Shown piece after piece: positions 15,958-22,879 of a stretch of DNA of 38,822 nt. The stretch lies in contig JAIBAD010000015.1 in assembly GCA_019695395.1 (NCBI GenBank), forward strand, positions 1-38,822, in the 5' to 3' direction. The position numbers and the translations under genes were made by a program. The notes beneath the pieces were generated by a model that did not search any database, was not told where the DNA came from, and was given only the letters and a program-made list of their open reading frames with translations. Within the stretch, counting starts at the first letter, position 1. Every line of letters starts with the position of its first letter. The stretch is from Alphaproteobacteria bacterium. Lineage in GTDB: Bacteria > Pseudomonadota > Alphaproteobacteria > JAEUKQ01 > JAIBAD01.

Positions 15958-17042
15958 CGATATTAGGTATTTATATAAATAAAAATTTTCTTGCCAATTT
16001 TGCTCTTGTTCTTTTTGGTTTTACCTCTCTTGTTCAGCTTTTAGATTTATTAAATAATACCGAGGACATTTTACAAAACCATAGTGGGACATGGTCCATT
16101 TTTTATTATATTATTCTAAGATTACCAGAAATTATGGGATCTATTTTAAGCTTTTCTATTTTAATTGCAGCTTTAATAACTTTAGGTAAATTTGTCCAGC
16201 ATAATGAAATTTTGGCTTTAAAAGCGTTTGGTATGTCATTCTATAAATTTTTATTAACTTTATGGCCAAGTATAGTTTTTTTGGGTGTCTTTCATTTTGT
16301 TCTTCATAATTATATTATTAACAATGCCATCCAAGCACGTACCCAGTGGGATGCTGAAAGTGCCCTTAACAATCCGGATCAAACAAAAGGTACCAAAGAT
16401 AAAAATCTTTGGCTTCATGATGAAAATTTTCTTATTCGTCTTGAAGGTGTTCTTGATCAAGGTCATACGTTGGTCAAACCCATCATTTCTAAAAGAAATA
16501 ATTTAGGTAATATTGAAACTTTAACTTTGGCACGTAGTGCTCGTTGGGAAGAAGCTTATTGGGTTTTAGAAGATGTCCAAGAATGGACAATTGATACAAC
16601 TTTTAATAGCCACTTCAAAAAAATACCCCGCCTTATATGGCACAGCAATCTTTCACCCCAGCATTTTGTTGATTATACAACACCCGCAGAAAGCCTATCT
16701 TTTTCTGATCTTATCAATTTTAGCTTCAATTCCGATATTGGTAATCAACATCCTTATTATTATTATCGTACCTCTTTATACAGGCGTCTTTTTCTCCCCT
16801 TTGTCTGTTTAATTATGGTTGTTCTTGCAGCCCCCATAGCCCAAAGAATTCAACGTCACGGTGGTATATTGACGGGATTAGCAACAGGTATTGGTTTAGG
16901 CTTTACATATTTTATTATCGATGGTATTTTTTTCACTTTAGGTGAAGTTGGTGCTTTACCTGCATTATTTGCTATCACCCTACCTTTAATTTTGTATTTA
17001 ATTCTTGGTATTAGTTTATTGATCAGGGTTGAAGGTTGGTAA
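15954..17042 (+). CDS. LptF/LptG (YjgP/YjgQ) family permease, second of a pair
   Basis: 362 residues, starting in the stop of the preceding permease gene (ATGA), so the two subunits are translationally coupled and probably form a heterodimer. Predicted membrane helices are at ~13-33, 50-80 and 98-120. A periplasmic beta-rich domain (~130-265) follows, then three C-terminal helices (~272-360). The loop QHNEILALKAFGMS is the counterpart of the ATPase-coupling loop. The length fits LptG better than LptF. See the partner gene for the two possible roles, LPS or sphingolipid extraction; the sequence shows only the family. Confidence 0.87.
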   Translation: MTILGIYINKNFLANFALVLFGFTSLVQLLDLLNNTEDILQNHSGTWSIFYYIILRLPEIMGSILSFSILIAALITLGKFVQHNEILALKAFGMSFYKFLLTLWPSIVFLGVFHFVLHNYIINNAIQARTQWDAESALNNPDQTKGTKDKNLWLHDENFLIRLEGVLDQGHTLVKPIISKRNNLGNIETLTLARSARWEEAYWVLEDVQEWTIDTTFNSHFKKIPRLIWHSNLSPQHFVDYTTPAESLSFSDLINFSFNSDIGNQHPYYYYRTSLYRRLFLPFVCLIMVVLAAPIAQRIQRHGGILTGLATGIGLGFTYFIIDGIFFTLGEVGALPALFAITLPLILYLILGISLLIRVEGW

Positions 17043-17100
17043 TTAAAATCAATCACTGCTATAAATTACAAAAATACATTTACCATCAAGGAACAAAAGA

Positions 17101-17883
17101 TTGAGAAACTATTTTGCCTTTTTTCAAAAAGCTTCTTACAATTTAGATAAAATGACCTTTAAAGAATTGGTTTATGCGTTCTTTACTTATCCAACTATTC
17201 TTCTTTATCTTGTTTTATCTATTGTTTTCTTCGTTCTTCTTTTAGCAGAAAATACTCTTTCTTTTTATGATATCTTTTTACCAATTGTGGCAACAATAGT
17301 TATTTATCCTTTTGCCTGGTATGTGATCCATCGATTTGTTCTTCACAGTAGACTTTATAAAATAAAATATGCCGCAGCTACCTGGAAACGTATTCATTTT
17401 GATCATCATCAAGACCCCCACAATTTAAAGGTTCTTTTTGGTGCCCCCTACACAACCCTGCCAACTATTTTTTTAATTACAGGATCAGCAGGCTGGGCTT
17501 TGGGTGGTATGGTCGGGGCCTATAGCGGTATTATGACAGGATTAATTATAACCTGTTTCTATGAATTTTGTCATTGCATCCAACATCTTAATTATCAACC
17601 CAAATGGTCCTTTTTACAGCGCATAAAAAAATTACATCTTGCCCACCATTTTCACAATGAACAAGGTAATTATGGAATTACAAATTATTTGTGGGATCGT
17701 CTTTTTAATACTTTTTATGCTAAATCAAAATATGTTGAAAAAAGCCCAACCGTTTTTAATATAGGTTATACAAATGAAGAAGCTTTAAAATATCCCTGGG
17801 TTTTAGAATTATCCCATGGGGTTAGACGCGATGATGGACCAGGACGCTACCGGATTAAAGATCCTATAAATTCCCCCCAATAG
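17101..17883 (+). CDS. Fatty acid hydroxylase superfamily protein (ceramide/sphingoid hydroxylase candidate)
   Basis: 260 residues from a TTG at 17101, chosen because AAGGAAC sits 9 bp before it; an ATG at 17152 is the alternative. The di-iron histidine motifs of the sterol desaturase/fatty acid hydroxylase superfamily are all present: His77 and His82 in HRFVLH, HFDHHQDPH (99-107), His158 and His162 in HCIQH, and HLAHHFH (179-185). Membrane segments lie at ~33-50, 58-75, 120-150. FA2H (2-hydroxylation of the N-acyl chain) and Sur2-type C4 hydroxylases of sphingoid bases belong here. It sits 28 bp before the ceramide synthase gene, so ceramide hydroxylation is the best guess. Which carbon is modified is not deducible. 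Confidence 0.85.
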   Translation: MRNYFAFFQKASYNLDKMTFKELVYAFFTYPTILLYLVLSIVFFVLLLAENTLSFYDIFLPIVATIVIYPFAWYVIHRFVLHSRLYKIKYAAATWKRIHFDHHQDPHNLKVLFGAPYTTLPTIFLITGSAGWALGGMVGAYSGIMTGLIITCFYEFCHCIQHLNYQPKWSFLQRIKKLHLAHHFHNEQGNYGITNYLWDRLFNTFYAKSKYVEKSPTVFNIGYTNEEALKYPWVLELSHGVRRDDGPGRYRIKDPINSPQ

Positions 17884-17911
17884 CCATAATTAATATAGGG
17901 ATAAATTGAAC

Positions 17912-19042
17912 ATGAACATTATTCCTGTGGTAACACAAAAACATCTTAAAGATTTTATTCTTCTGCCTAACCGATTATATAAGGATGATAAAGGTTACAT
18001 ACCACCCTTAATGATGGAAAGGTTAGAAGTTCTGAATCCTAAAAAAAATCCCTATTTTGATCATGCTGAACATCAATATTTTCTTGCCGTTGACGGTAAT
18101 AAAATTGTGGGTCGGATCAGCGCACAAATTGATCGGTTAAATAAACCATATGAAGGAAAAAAAGTAGGTCATTTTGGTTTTCTGGATGCTGAGGATAATG
18201 GGGATGTTTTTTCAGCGCTTATAAAAACAGCAGAAGAATGGTTAAAAAAAAGAGATATCAAATATATAACCGGTCCCTTTAATCATTCAATTAATGAAGA
18301 AGCAGGATTATTAATTGATGGTTATGATACACCATCCGTGATGATGTATCCTTATAACCGTGCCTATACTGAAAAATATTTATTAAACTACGGTTTTACG
18401 AAAGCCAAAGATTTATATAGCTATACCTATAATGTTAGTCATACAAAACCCATTGATGCGGGGAATTTTCTTCACAGATTGGATCAAAATAATCGTGTCA
18501 AGTTACGTCCCTATAACCCCCAGAACCATGGCCAAGAATTAAAAACTATTGTATCAATTTTTAATGATGCATGGTCAGATAATTGGGGATTTGTACCTTT
18601 TACCGAAAAAGAAATTGATCATATAGCAAAATCAATGAAACCCTTAATTGTCAAAGATCTTATCTGGATTGCTGAATTTGATCAAAGGCCTATATCCATG
18701 ATTGTGGCTTTACCCAACATTAATGAAGCAATTTATGATTTAAACGGGTCCCTTTTTCCGTTGGGTTTATTGAAACTTTTATGGCGGTTAAAAATCAAAG
18801 GATTAAAAACTGCACGTGTTCTGTTATTTGGGTTGAAAAAAGAATATCAAAAAACACCTATGGCTTCTATTCTTGTCATGATGCTTTTGGAAGAATTGCG
18901 CAAAAATGGTAAAAAACATGGGTTTGAAAGTGCCGAGTTAGGTTGGATTTTAGAAGACAATACCCCAACCCGTCGGTTAATTGAACATGTGGGTGGAAAA
19001 GTATCTAAAATTTTTCGGATTTACGGTAAAGATTTAGGATGA
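17912..19042 (+). CDS. bcerS: GNAT-fold N-acyltransferase, bacterial ceramide synthase (bCerS-like)
   Basis: 376 residues from the ATG at 17912; TAGGGA lies 10 bp upstream, too close for the in-frame TTG at 17906. The protein has the layout of the acyltransferase family to which Caulobacter bCerS belongs: N-terminal 'VTQKHLKDFILLPNRLY', a GNAT-like core with AVDGNKIVGRI, GFLDAEDN, GPFNHSINEEAGLLIDGYD and YGFTKAKDLYSY, and a second half-domain ending 'AELGWILEDN...RLIEHVGG'. In that pathway bCerS acylates 3-ketosphinganine to 3-oxo-ceramide, which CerR then reduces. With SPT, carrier protein and CerR in the same locus, this completes the backbone pathway. Its stop overlaps the next gene (ATGA). 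Confidence 0.87.
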   Translation: MNIIPVVTQKHLKDFILLPNRLYKDDKGYIPPLMMERLEVLNPKKNPYFDHAEHQYFLAVDGNKIVGRISAQIDRLNKPYEGKKVGHFGFLDAEDNGDVFSALIKTAEEWLKKRDIKYITGPFNHSINEEAGLLIDGYDTPSVMMYPYNRAYTEKYLLNYGFTKAKDLYSYTYNVSHTKPIDAGNFLHRLDQNNRVKLRPYNPQNHGQELKTIVSIFNDAWSDNWGFVPFTEKEIDHIAKSMKPLIVKDLIWIAEFDQRPISMIVALPNINEAIYDLNGSLFPLGLLKLLWRLKIKGLKTARVLLFGLKKEYQKTPMASILVMMLLEELRKNGKKHGFESAELGWILEDNTPTRRLIEHVGGKVSKIFRIYGKDLG

Positions 19043-19851
19043 CAAAACCCACCACATATACGGCCCTCGTCCTTGCAGGAAGTCGCGAGAAAGATGATCC
19101 CATTGCCACGTCATATGCAGGTGGAATTAAATTAAAAACCTTTGTACCAGTGGGTGGTGTCCCCATGTTGGTACGGGTTTTAAAAAATGTTTTGGCATCA
19201 CCCTATATTGGACGTGTTATTGTGTGTCTACCCAACCCCAGTTCACTCGATACGATTGCCGAACTTTCCCATTATATTGCGGAAAAAAAACTTCTTTCTA
19301 TACCAACGGAGGCAACACCAGTTTTAAGTGTTTTATCGGCAATAGAAATGATTAAAGATCCATTACCCTTACTTGTCACAACAGGGGACCACCCATTATT
19401 AACACCCCCTATGATTAATTATTTTATTGAACATTTACCAGAACAGGCCGATTTTGTTGTTGCACTGGCCGCTGCATCATTAATCACCCAACATTATCCC
19501 AAAGCGATACGAACTTTTTATAAATTTATGGATGATGGATATTCAGGATGTAATCTTTTTGCGCTTTTGCATCCCAATGCCGCCAATGTTGGACAATATT
19601 GGTTAAAAATGGAAAAGCATCGTAAAAAACCCTGGCAACTTATAAAACAAATTGGCCCCATGGTTTTATTAAAATTTTTACGTGGTAAAATTGATTTGCC
19701 AACTGCGTTATCAATTATTTCTAAAAAAACCAATGCTGATATTCGACATGTTTTAATGCCTTTTGCCGAAGCTGCCATTGATATCGATAAACCTGAGGAT
19801 TTAATATTAGTTGAACAAATCTTGGCCAATCAACAGCAAGTTTTAAATTAA
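19039..19851 (+). CDS. MobA-like nucleotidyltransferase of the sphingolipid locus
   Basis: 270 residues. The N-terminus has LVLAGSR (10-16), a variant of the LAGGxGxRM nucleotide loop, then FVPVGGVPML and the metal-binding VTTGDHPLL (Asp117). These place it in the MobA-like NTP transferase family, which transfers a nucleoside monophosphate onto a phosphorylated small molecule. The loop is shorter than in MobA, with an inserted acidic segment after it. It is translationally coupled to the ceramide synthase gene, so it probably activates a head-group precursor for the phosphatidyltransferase at 11956, whose own N-terminal nucleotidyltransferase domain looks dead. Substrate unknown; a molybdopterin role is unlikely in this context. 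Confidence 0.78.
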   Translation: MTKPTTYTALVLAGSREKDDPIATSYAGGIKLKTFVPVGGVPMLVRVLKNVLASPYIGRVIVCLPNPSSLDTIAELSHYIAEKKLLSIPTEATPVLSVLSAIEMIKDPLPLLVTTGDHPLLTPPMINYFIEHLPEQADFVVALAAASLITQHYPKAIRTFYKFMDDGYSGCNLFALLHPNAANVGQYWLKMEKHRKKPWQLIKQIGPMVLLKFLRGKIDLPTALSIISKKTNADIRHVLMPFAEAAIDIDKPEDLILVEQILANQQQVLN

Positions 19852-19916
19852 TTTTAAAATAAATAAAATATTATATTTTTTAATTATTTAGAATTAAATA
19901 AGTATTGAATATTAAA

Positions 19917-20657
19917 TCATGACCAAGTTGCAACCAAGGTTTGTGCTTTGACCAAATCTTCAGGAAAATCAACCTCCCCCCAACTAAGCCCTTTGATTGA
20001 GGCTATACCCACATGGCTTTTTTCCGCAAGGAGGCCAATGACTTTCAAATACCACCATTTTAATCCTTCGGTTGTACGCATGGCCTGATCGACAGCGTCA
20101 GCAAATAATTTTGGCCCATCACCTTTGAAAAATAACATACCAATAGATTCGCCATTCACAATATTAAGGGGTAAAGTTTTTCCAATTTCCATTAATTTTG
20201 TGCCTTCTATTCTGACTTTCATATCATCTGAATCATAGGTGGATTTATGATCAACCGTAACAGTAATAGGATATTGAGATGATGTCGCATTTTCCAATAC
20301 CTTTTTTGGTATATCATGGATAAATAATGTATCGCCATTCACGATAAAAAAGTCTTGATCCATTTCGCTTCTCGCCAACCAACAACTACCAAGATTGTCA
20401 GCAACATTATAAAATGGATTAAAAATTGTTTTAATTTTAATTCCCAATTTTTTTTGTAAATCTTGAAGCTTTTCTTCAAGATCCTTGGCATGAAATCCAA
20501 CCACAACTGCAAATTCTTTAATACCAGCTTTGATCAAGTGGTGAATTTGCCATTCAATCAGGGTTTTATCCCCAATGGGCAACAGACATTTGGGGCGTTT
20601 TTCTGTCAAAGGTAATAATCGTGACCCTTGGCCAGCACTTAAAATTAACGCTTTCAT
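19917..20657 (-). CDS. Phosphocholine-cytidylyltransferase-like NTP transferase
   Basis: 246 residues, a sugar-nucleotidyltransferase fold. Motifs are SAGQGSRLLPLTEKRPKCL (7-25), the substrate loop NVADNLGSCW (84-93) and the metal-binding VNGDTLF (Asp109). The order 'RPK...GD...N-x-GS' resembles LicC-type phosphocholine cytidylyltransferases more than glucose-1-phosphate enzymes. It would make a CDP- (or NDP-) activated small alcohol, a donor for CDP-alcohol phosphatidyltransferases. It converges with the plus-strand operon across a 65-bp AT-rich gap. Its own candidate promoter is at 20730-20758, and GGAG lies about 11 bp before the ATG. Membership in the sphingolipid pathway is inferred from position. 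Confidence 0.82.
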   Translation of the reverse strand: MKALILSAGQGSRLLPLTEKRPKCLLPIGDKTLIEWQIHHLIKAGIKEFAVVVGFHAKDLEEKLQDLQKKLGIKIKTIFNPFYNVADNLGSCWLARSEMDQDFFIVNGDTLFIHDIPKKVLENATSSQYPITVTVDHKSTYDSDDMKVRIEGTKLMEIGKTLPLNIVNGESIGMLFFKGDGPKLFADAVDQAMRTTEGLKWWYLKVIGLLAEKSHVGIASIKGLSWGEVDFPEDLVKAQTLVATWS

Positions 20658-20729
20658 AGAAAAAATACTCCAAAAAATAAAGCTATAACTGATATTTTGT
20701 GATGAATAGAATTTTTAATTATGTGTTTA

Positions 20730-20758
20730 ACATTACAAATAAAAAAAGATTTTGTCAT
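20730..20758 (-). promoter_or_regulatory. Candidate promoter of the cytidylyltransferase-like gene
   Basis: On the minus strand ATGACA, a 17-bp spacer and TAATGT give a plausible sigma70 promoter about 70 bp before the start codon. Confidence 0.45.
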
Positions 20759-20840
20759 ATATTTTGTTTAATTTTTATGAAGATATCAGTTTAACTTTAT
20801 ACAACTTTATTTTATTCCATCATAATATAATCCAAATATT

Positions 20841-20869
20841 AAAAGGTCACAAAAATAATGTAACCTTTT
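20841..20869 (-). terminator. Terminator after the first RTX gene
   Basis: On the minus strand AAAAGGTTAC pairs with GTGACCTTTT (one mismatch) around a 9-nt loop. The 3' arm ends in TTTT. It starts 28 bp after the RTX gene's stop. Confidence 0.6.
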
Positions 20870-20896
20870 ATTATATCAATCTAGATTTTATTAAAA

Positions 20897-21961
20897 TTAA
20901 ATAGTGGATCCAACCAAAAACCCGCTTTGGTCTTTAGAATCTGCTATAGTTGATAATGAATTATCTGGCTGGCCATCGTTAGTTTCAAAAGCATTTATTG
21001 ATTGGGTAAGTGATGAAGGATCAGTTTGTGTGGAAAAACTTCCATATTTGGATAAAAAATCAGCCACTGTCATTTTAGCAGCAGATGTATTTACATATTC
21101 AAAATTCAAATAACGATTTGTATCACCTGTGGTTTTATTAATAGAAACAAATTCATTAAAACTGACCGATTTAAATTGATAATCAGATAATATTAAATAA
21201 TAAACACTAAGCATATCGGTACCGTCTCCCCCATCCACAAAACTTTGCGACCTACCCATCAATGATGCAATAATATTATCATCACCCGTACCACCATAAA
21301 CTGTATCATTCCCGTTACCGAAGGTTATATCATCATTGCCATTACCCCCATTAAGAATATCATCGCCATCCCTTCCACCCCATTTATCTAGAGTATCATC
21401 TCCATCACCCCCATTTAAAATATCATCACCAGCAAGACCATCAAGTATATCGTTCCCATTATACCCATTAAGTTTGTTATTGCCATAATTACCAGTTAAA
21501 TTATCATTTCCCAACGAACCATCGACATTTTCAATATCATTCAAAATATCACCTTCAGCATCCCCACCACGCCCTTTTCCGCTTAAAAGATCAACATTAA
21601 CCCCGATAGAATTTTTATAACTCGCCGTATCAGTTCCACCATAACCCCACAGACTATCGGGCCCAAATCCACCTTCTAGAATATCATCCCCCATAAGCCC
21701 AACAAGTGTATCTTGACCCACACCACCATAAAGTGTATCGGACAAAGAACCTCCCACCAGAAAATCATCCCCGCCATACCCAAAAATTTGATTTTCATCG
21801 TCATATTTGCCCACAAGCGTATCATCATCCCACGTACCATCAAAACGGCTTAACAACGTTGATGTATCATAATTTATAGGGCGAGAATTTTCTGATAAGT
21901 ATAATTCGGAATTTAATAAATTTCTTTTATTAGCATTAGAATAAAGTAAATATTTTTTCAT
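20897..21961 (-). CDS. RTX (hemolysin-type calcium-binding repeat) protein 1
   Basis: 354 residues from the ATG at 21961; an ATG at 21973 overlaps the Shine-Dalgarno GGAGTG and is rejected. Residues ~45-230 hold about a dozen glycine-aspartate nonapeptides of the GGxGxDxLx type (GGDGDDTLD, GGNGNDDIT, GGTGDDNII), in two blocks split by a linker ('DTASYKNSIGVNVDLLSGKG'). These repeats bind calcium in a parallel beta-roll. There is no cleavable signal peptide, consistent with type I secretion by a C-terminal signal. The last ~110 residues align with those of the second RTX protein (22880-23911). No enzymatic domain is present, so it may be a surface or matrix protein. No type I secretion genes are in the window. 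Confidence 0.88.
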   Translation of the reverse strand: MKKYLLYSNANKRNLLNSELYLSENSRPINYDTSTLLSRFDGTWDDDTLVGKYDDENQIFGYGGDDFLVGGSLSDTLYGGVGQDTLVGLMGDDILEGGFGPDSLWGYGGTDTASYKNSIGVNVDLLSGKGRGGDAEGDILNDIENVDGSLGNDNLTGNYGNNKLNGYNGNDILDGLAGDDILNGGDGDDTLDKWGGRDGDDILNGGNGNDDITFGNGNDTVYGGTGDDNIIASLMGRSQSFVDGGDGTDMLSVYYLILSDYQFKSVSFNEFVSINKTTGDTNRYLNFEYVNTSAAKMTVADFLSKYGSFSTQTDPSSLTQSINAFETNDGQPDNSLSTIADSKDQSGFLVGSTI

Positions 21962-21990
21962 ATCACACTCCATTAATATAAATATATTTT

Positions 21991-22018
21991 ATATTAAGTA
22001 GCTTTGCATACAATGCAA
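21991..22018 (-). promoter_or_regulatory. Candidate promoter of RTX gene 1 with dyad over the -35
   Basis: On the minus strand TTGCAT, a 16-bp spacer and TAATAT lie upstream of the ATG at 21961. The -35 is one arm of the perfect dyad TTGCAT-TGT-ATGCAA (22004-22018), a possible regulator site. Confidence 0.5.
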
Positions 22019-22035
22019 GATTATTATCAACCTAT

Positions 22036-22524
22036 TTAAGAAATTTTAAGTTCAGAATTATGAACTTGATTTTTGTCTACAGAACGTTTGATCGCCTGAA
22101 TTTCTATTTGCTTTAATTTATCGATATTGGGATTACGTTTTGTGGTGCCATATTTTTCGGGGTTTAATTTACAAGCAATCCATTTCATTGTGCTGATCAG
22201 CATGCGGGTATAGGTAAATCTCTGGCTGATGCTTAATGATTTCTCGTGATCAGCTAAAAAACTTTGGGTACGTTTAACAATTTGTACAACTTTATCCACC
22301 ATCATATCGGATTGAATACGTCTGGCCTTCATATAAAGAGTATAGAATTCAGGCTCTTCCAAAAGCCAAATCATAATTTGATCAGCAGGTGGCAAGGTTG
22401 GATCATCCTCACACAATTTTTCCAATTCATAACCCTGGGCAATTTGAATACATATTTTTTTAGCTAAAGCTGGATCATAGGTAAATGGTTGAGATAGTTC
22501 TGATTGAGACAGTGGTTCAGACAT
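22036..22524 (-). CDS. Terminase small-subunit-like protein (orphan)
   Basis: 162 residues. The order of features matches small-subunit-like proteins of the Sf6/P22 type found in prophages: an N-terminal helix-turn-helix-like part (residues ~15-70, with 'DQIMIWLLEEPEFYTLYMKAR'), then a helical 'DMMVDKVVQIV' segment, and the conserved 'RMLISTMKWIACKLNPEKYG' near residue 110-130. In phages this subunit recognises DNA for packaging. No large terminase subunit, portal or capsid gene is nearby, so this is an isolated remnant or a domesticated DNA-binding protein. It has the strongest Shine-Dalgarno in the window (AAGGAGGA, 6 bp from the ATG), partly buried in a small GAGG/CCTC hairpin. It lies between two RTX genes. 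Confidence 0.72.
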   Translation of the reverse strand: MSEPLSQSELSQPFTYDPALAKKICIQIAQGYELEKLCEDDPTLPPADQIMIWLLEEPEFYTLYMKARRIQSDMMVDKVVQIVKRTQSFLADHEKSLSISQRFTYTRMLISTMKWIACKLNPEKYGTTKRNPNIDKLKQIEIQAIKRSVDKNQVHNSELKIS

Positions 22525-22552
22525 GAGGAATCCTCCTTATAATAGGTAATAA

Positions 22553-22590
22553 CAAAAAACACATAATCATCCGATACATGACTATGTGTT
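22553..22590 (-). terminator. Intrinsic terminator in the leader of the terminase-like gene
   Basis: On the minus strand a 13-bp stem (AACACATAGTCAT pairing with ATGATTATGTGTT, one G-U pair) has a 7-nt loop and is followed by a T-run. It lies only 29 bp before the start codon of the 22036-22524 gene. Confidence 0.7.
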
Positions 22591-22606
22591 CTTAATAATT
22601 ATGGGT

Positions 22607-22635
22607 GTTAAACGATGGTTCTATATTACAGTCAA
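22607..22635 (-). promoter_or_regulatory. Promoter-like site P2 in the leader
   Basis: On the minus strand TTGACT, a 17-bp spacer and TTTAAC (-10, 4 of 6). A transcript from here would meet the 22553-22590 terminator after roughly 45-50 nt. Confidence 0.35.
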
Positions 22636-22664
22636 AACATGGGCTTTTCCTTTATGTTGTACCA

Positions 22665-22698
22665 AATAAAAAAGCCCTTTTGAAATCAAAAGGGCTTT
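22665..22698 (-). terminator. Strong intrinsic terminator in the leader
   Basis: A perfect 13-bp stem (AAAGCCCTTTTGA and TCAAAAGGGCTTT, 2-nt loop) is followed on the minus strand by a T-run. A copy of AAAAGCCC just downstream (complement at 22641-22648) could pair with the 3' arm and act as a competing structure. Confidence 0.7.
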
Positions 22699-22723
22699 GG
22701 ATACACGTATTTAAGTATGACAA

Positions 22724-22752
22724 TATTTAACAGATTTCTATTACCTTGTCAA
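22724..22752 (-). promoter_or_regulatory. Promoter-like site P1 in the leader
   Basis: On the minus strand a consensus TTGACA, a 17-bp spacer and TAAATA. Transcription from here would meet the terminator at 22698-22665 after about 50 nt. Confidence 0.5.
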
Positions 22753-22830
22753 GAAAAATCGTACATTTTTATTCTAAAGCTTTATGGTTTCTATTATATG
22801 AAGTATTTTATCTATAATTTACGATAAACA

Positions 22831-22857
22831 AAAGCCATCAGAAATTCTGATGGCTTT
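22831..22857 (-). terminator. Terminator after the second RTX gene
   Basis: A 12-bp perfect stem (AAAGCCATCAGA and TCTGATGGCTTT, loop of 3), with TTTTGTTT at its minus-strand end. It lies 23 bp after the stop of the RTX gene. Confidence 0.75.
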
Positions 22858-22879
22858 TATCAGTAATTAAATTAATCCA

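Larger units (their letters stand above)
22525..22879. other. Gene-free leader region with two promoter-like/terminator modules
   Basis: No supported gene. On the minus strand the order is RTX-2 terminator, promoter-like TTGACA site, terminator, promoter-like TTGACT site, terminator, then the strong ribosome site of the 22036-22524 gene. The parts are listed separately. A 22-codon plus-strand frame (22601-22669) lacks a ribosome site. Confidence 0.6.

Noticed and set aside
14710-17042. Certain assignment as the housekeeping LPS exporter LptFG
   Set aside because: Family is clear but the substrate is not; no other Lpt gene is in the window and the context is sphingolipid synthesis.
22601-22669. 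22-codon plus-strand frame ending at a hairpin
   Set aside because: No Shine-Dalgarno, and it overlaps minus-strand promoter-like elements that explain the sequence better.
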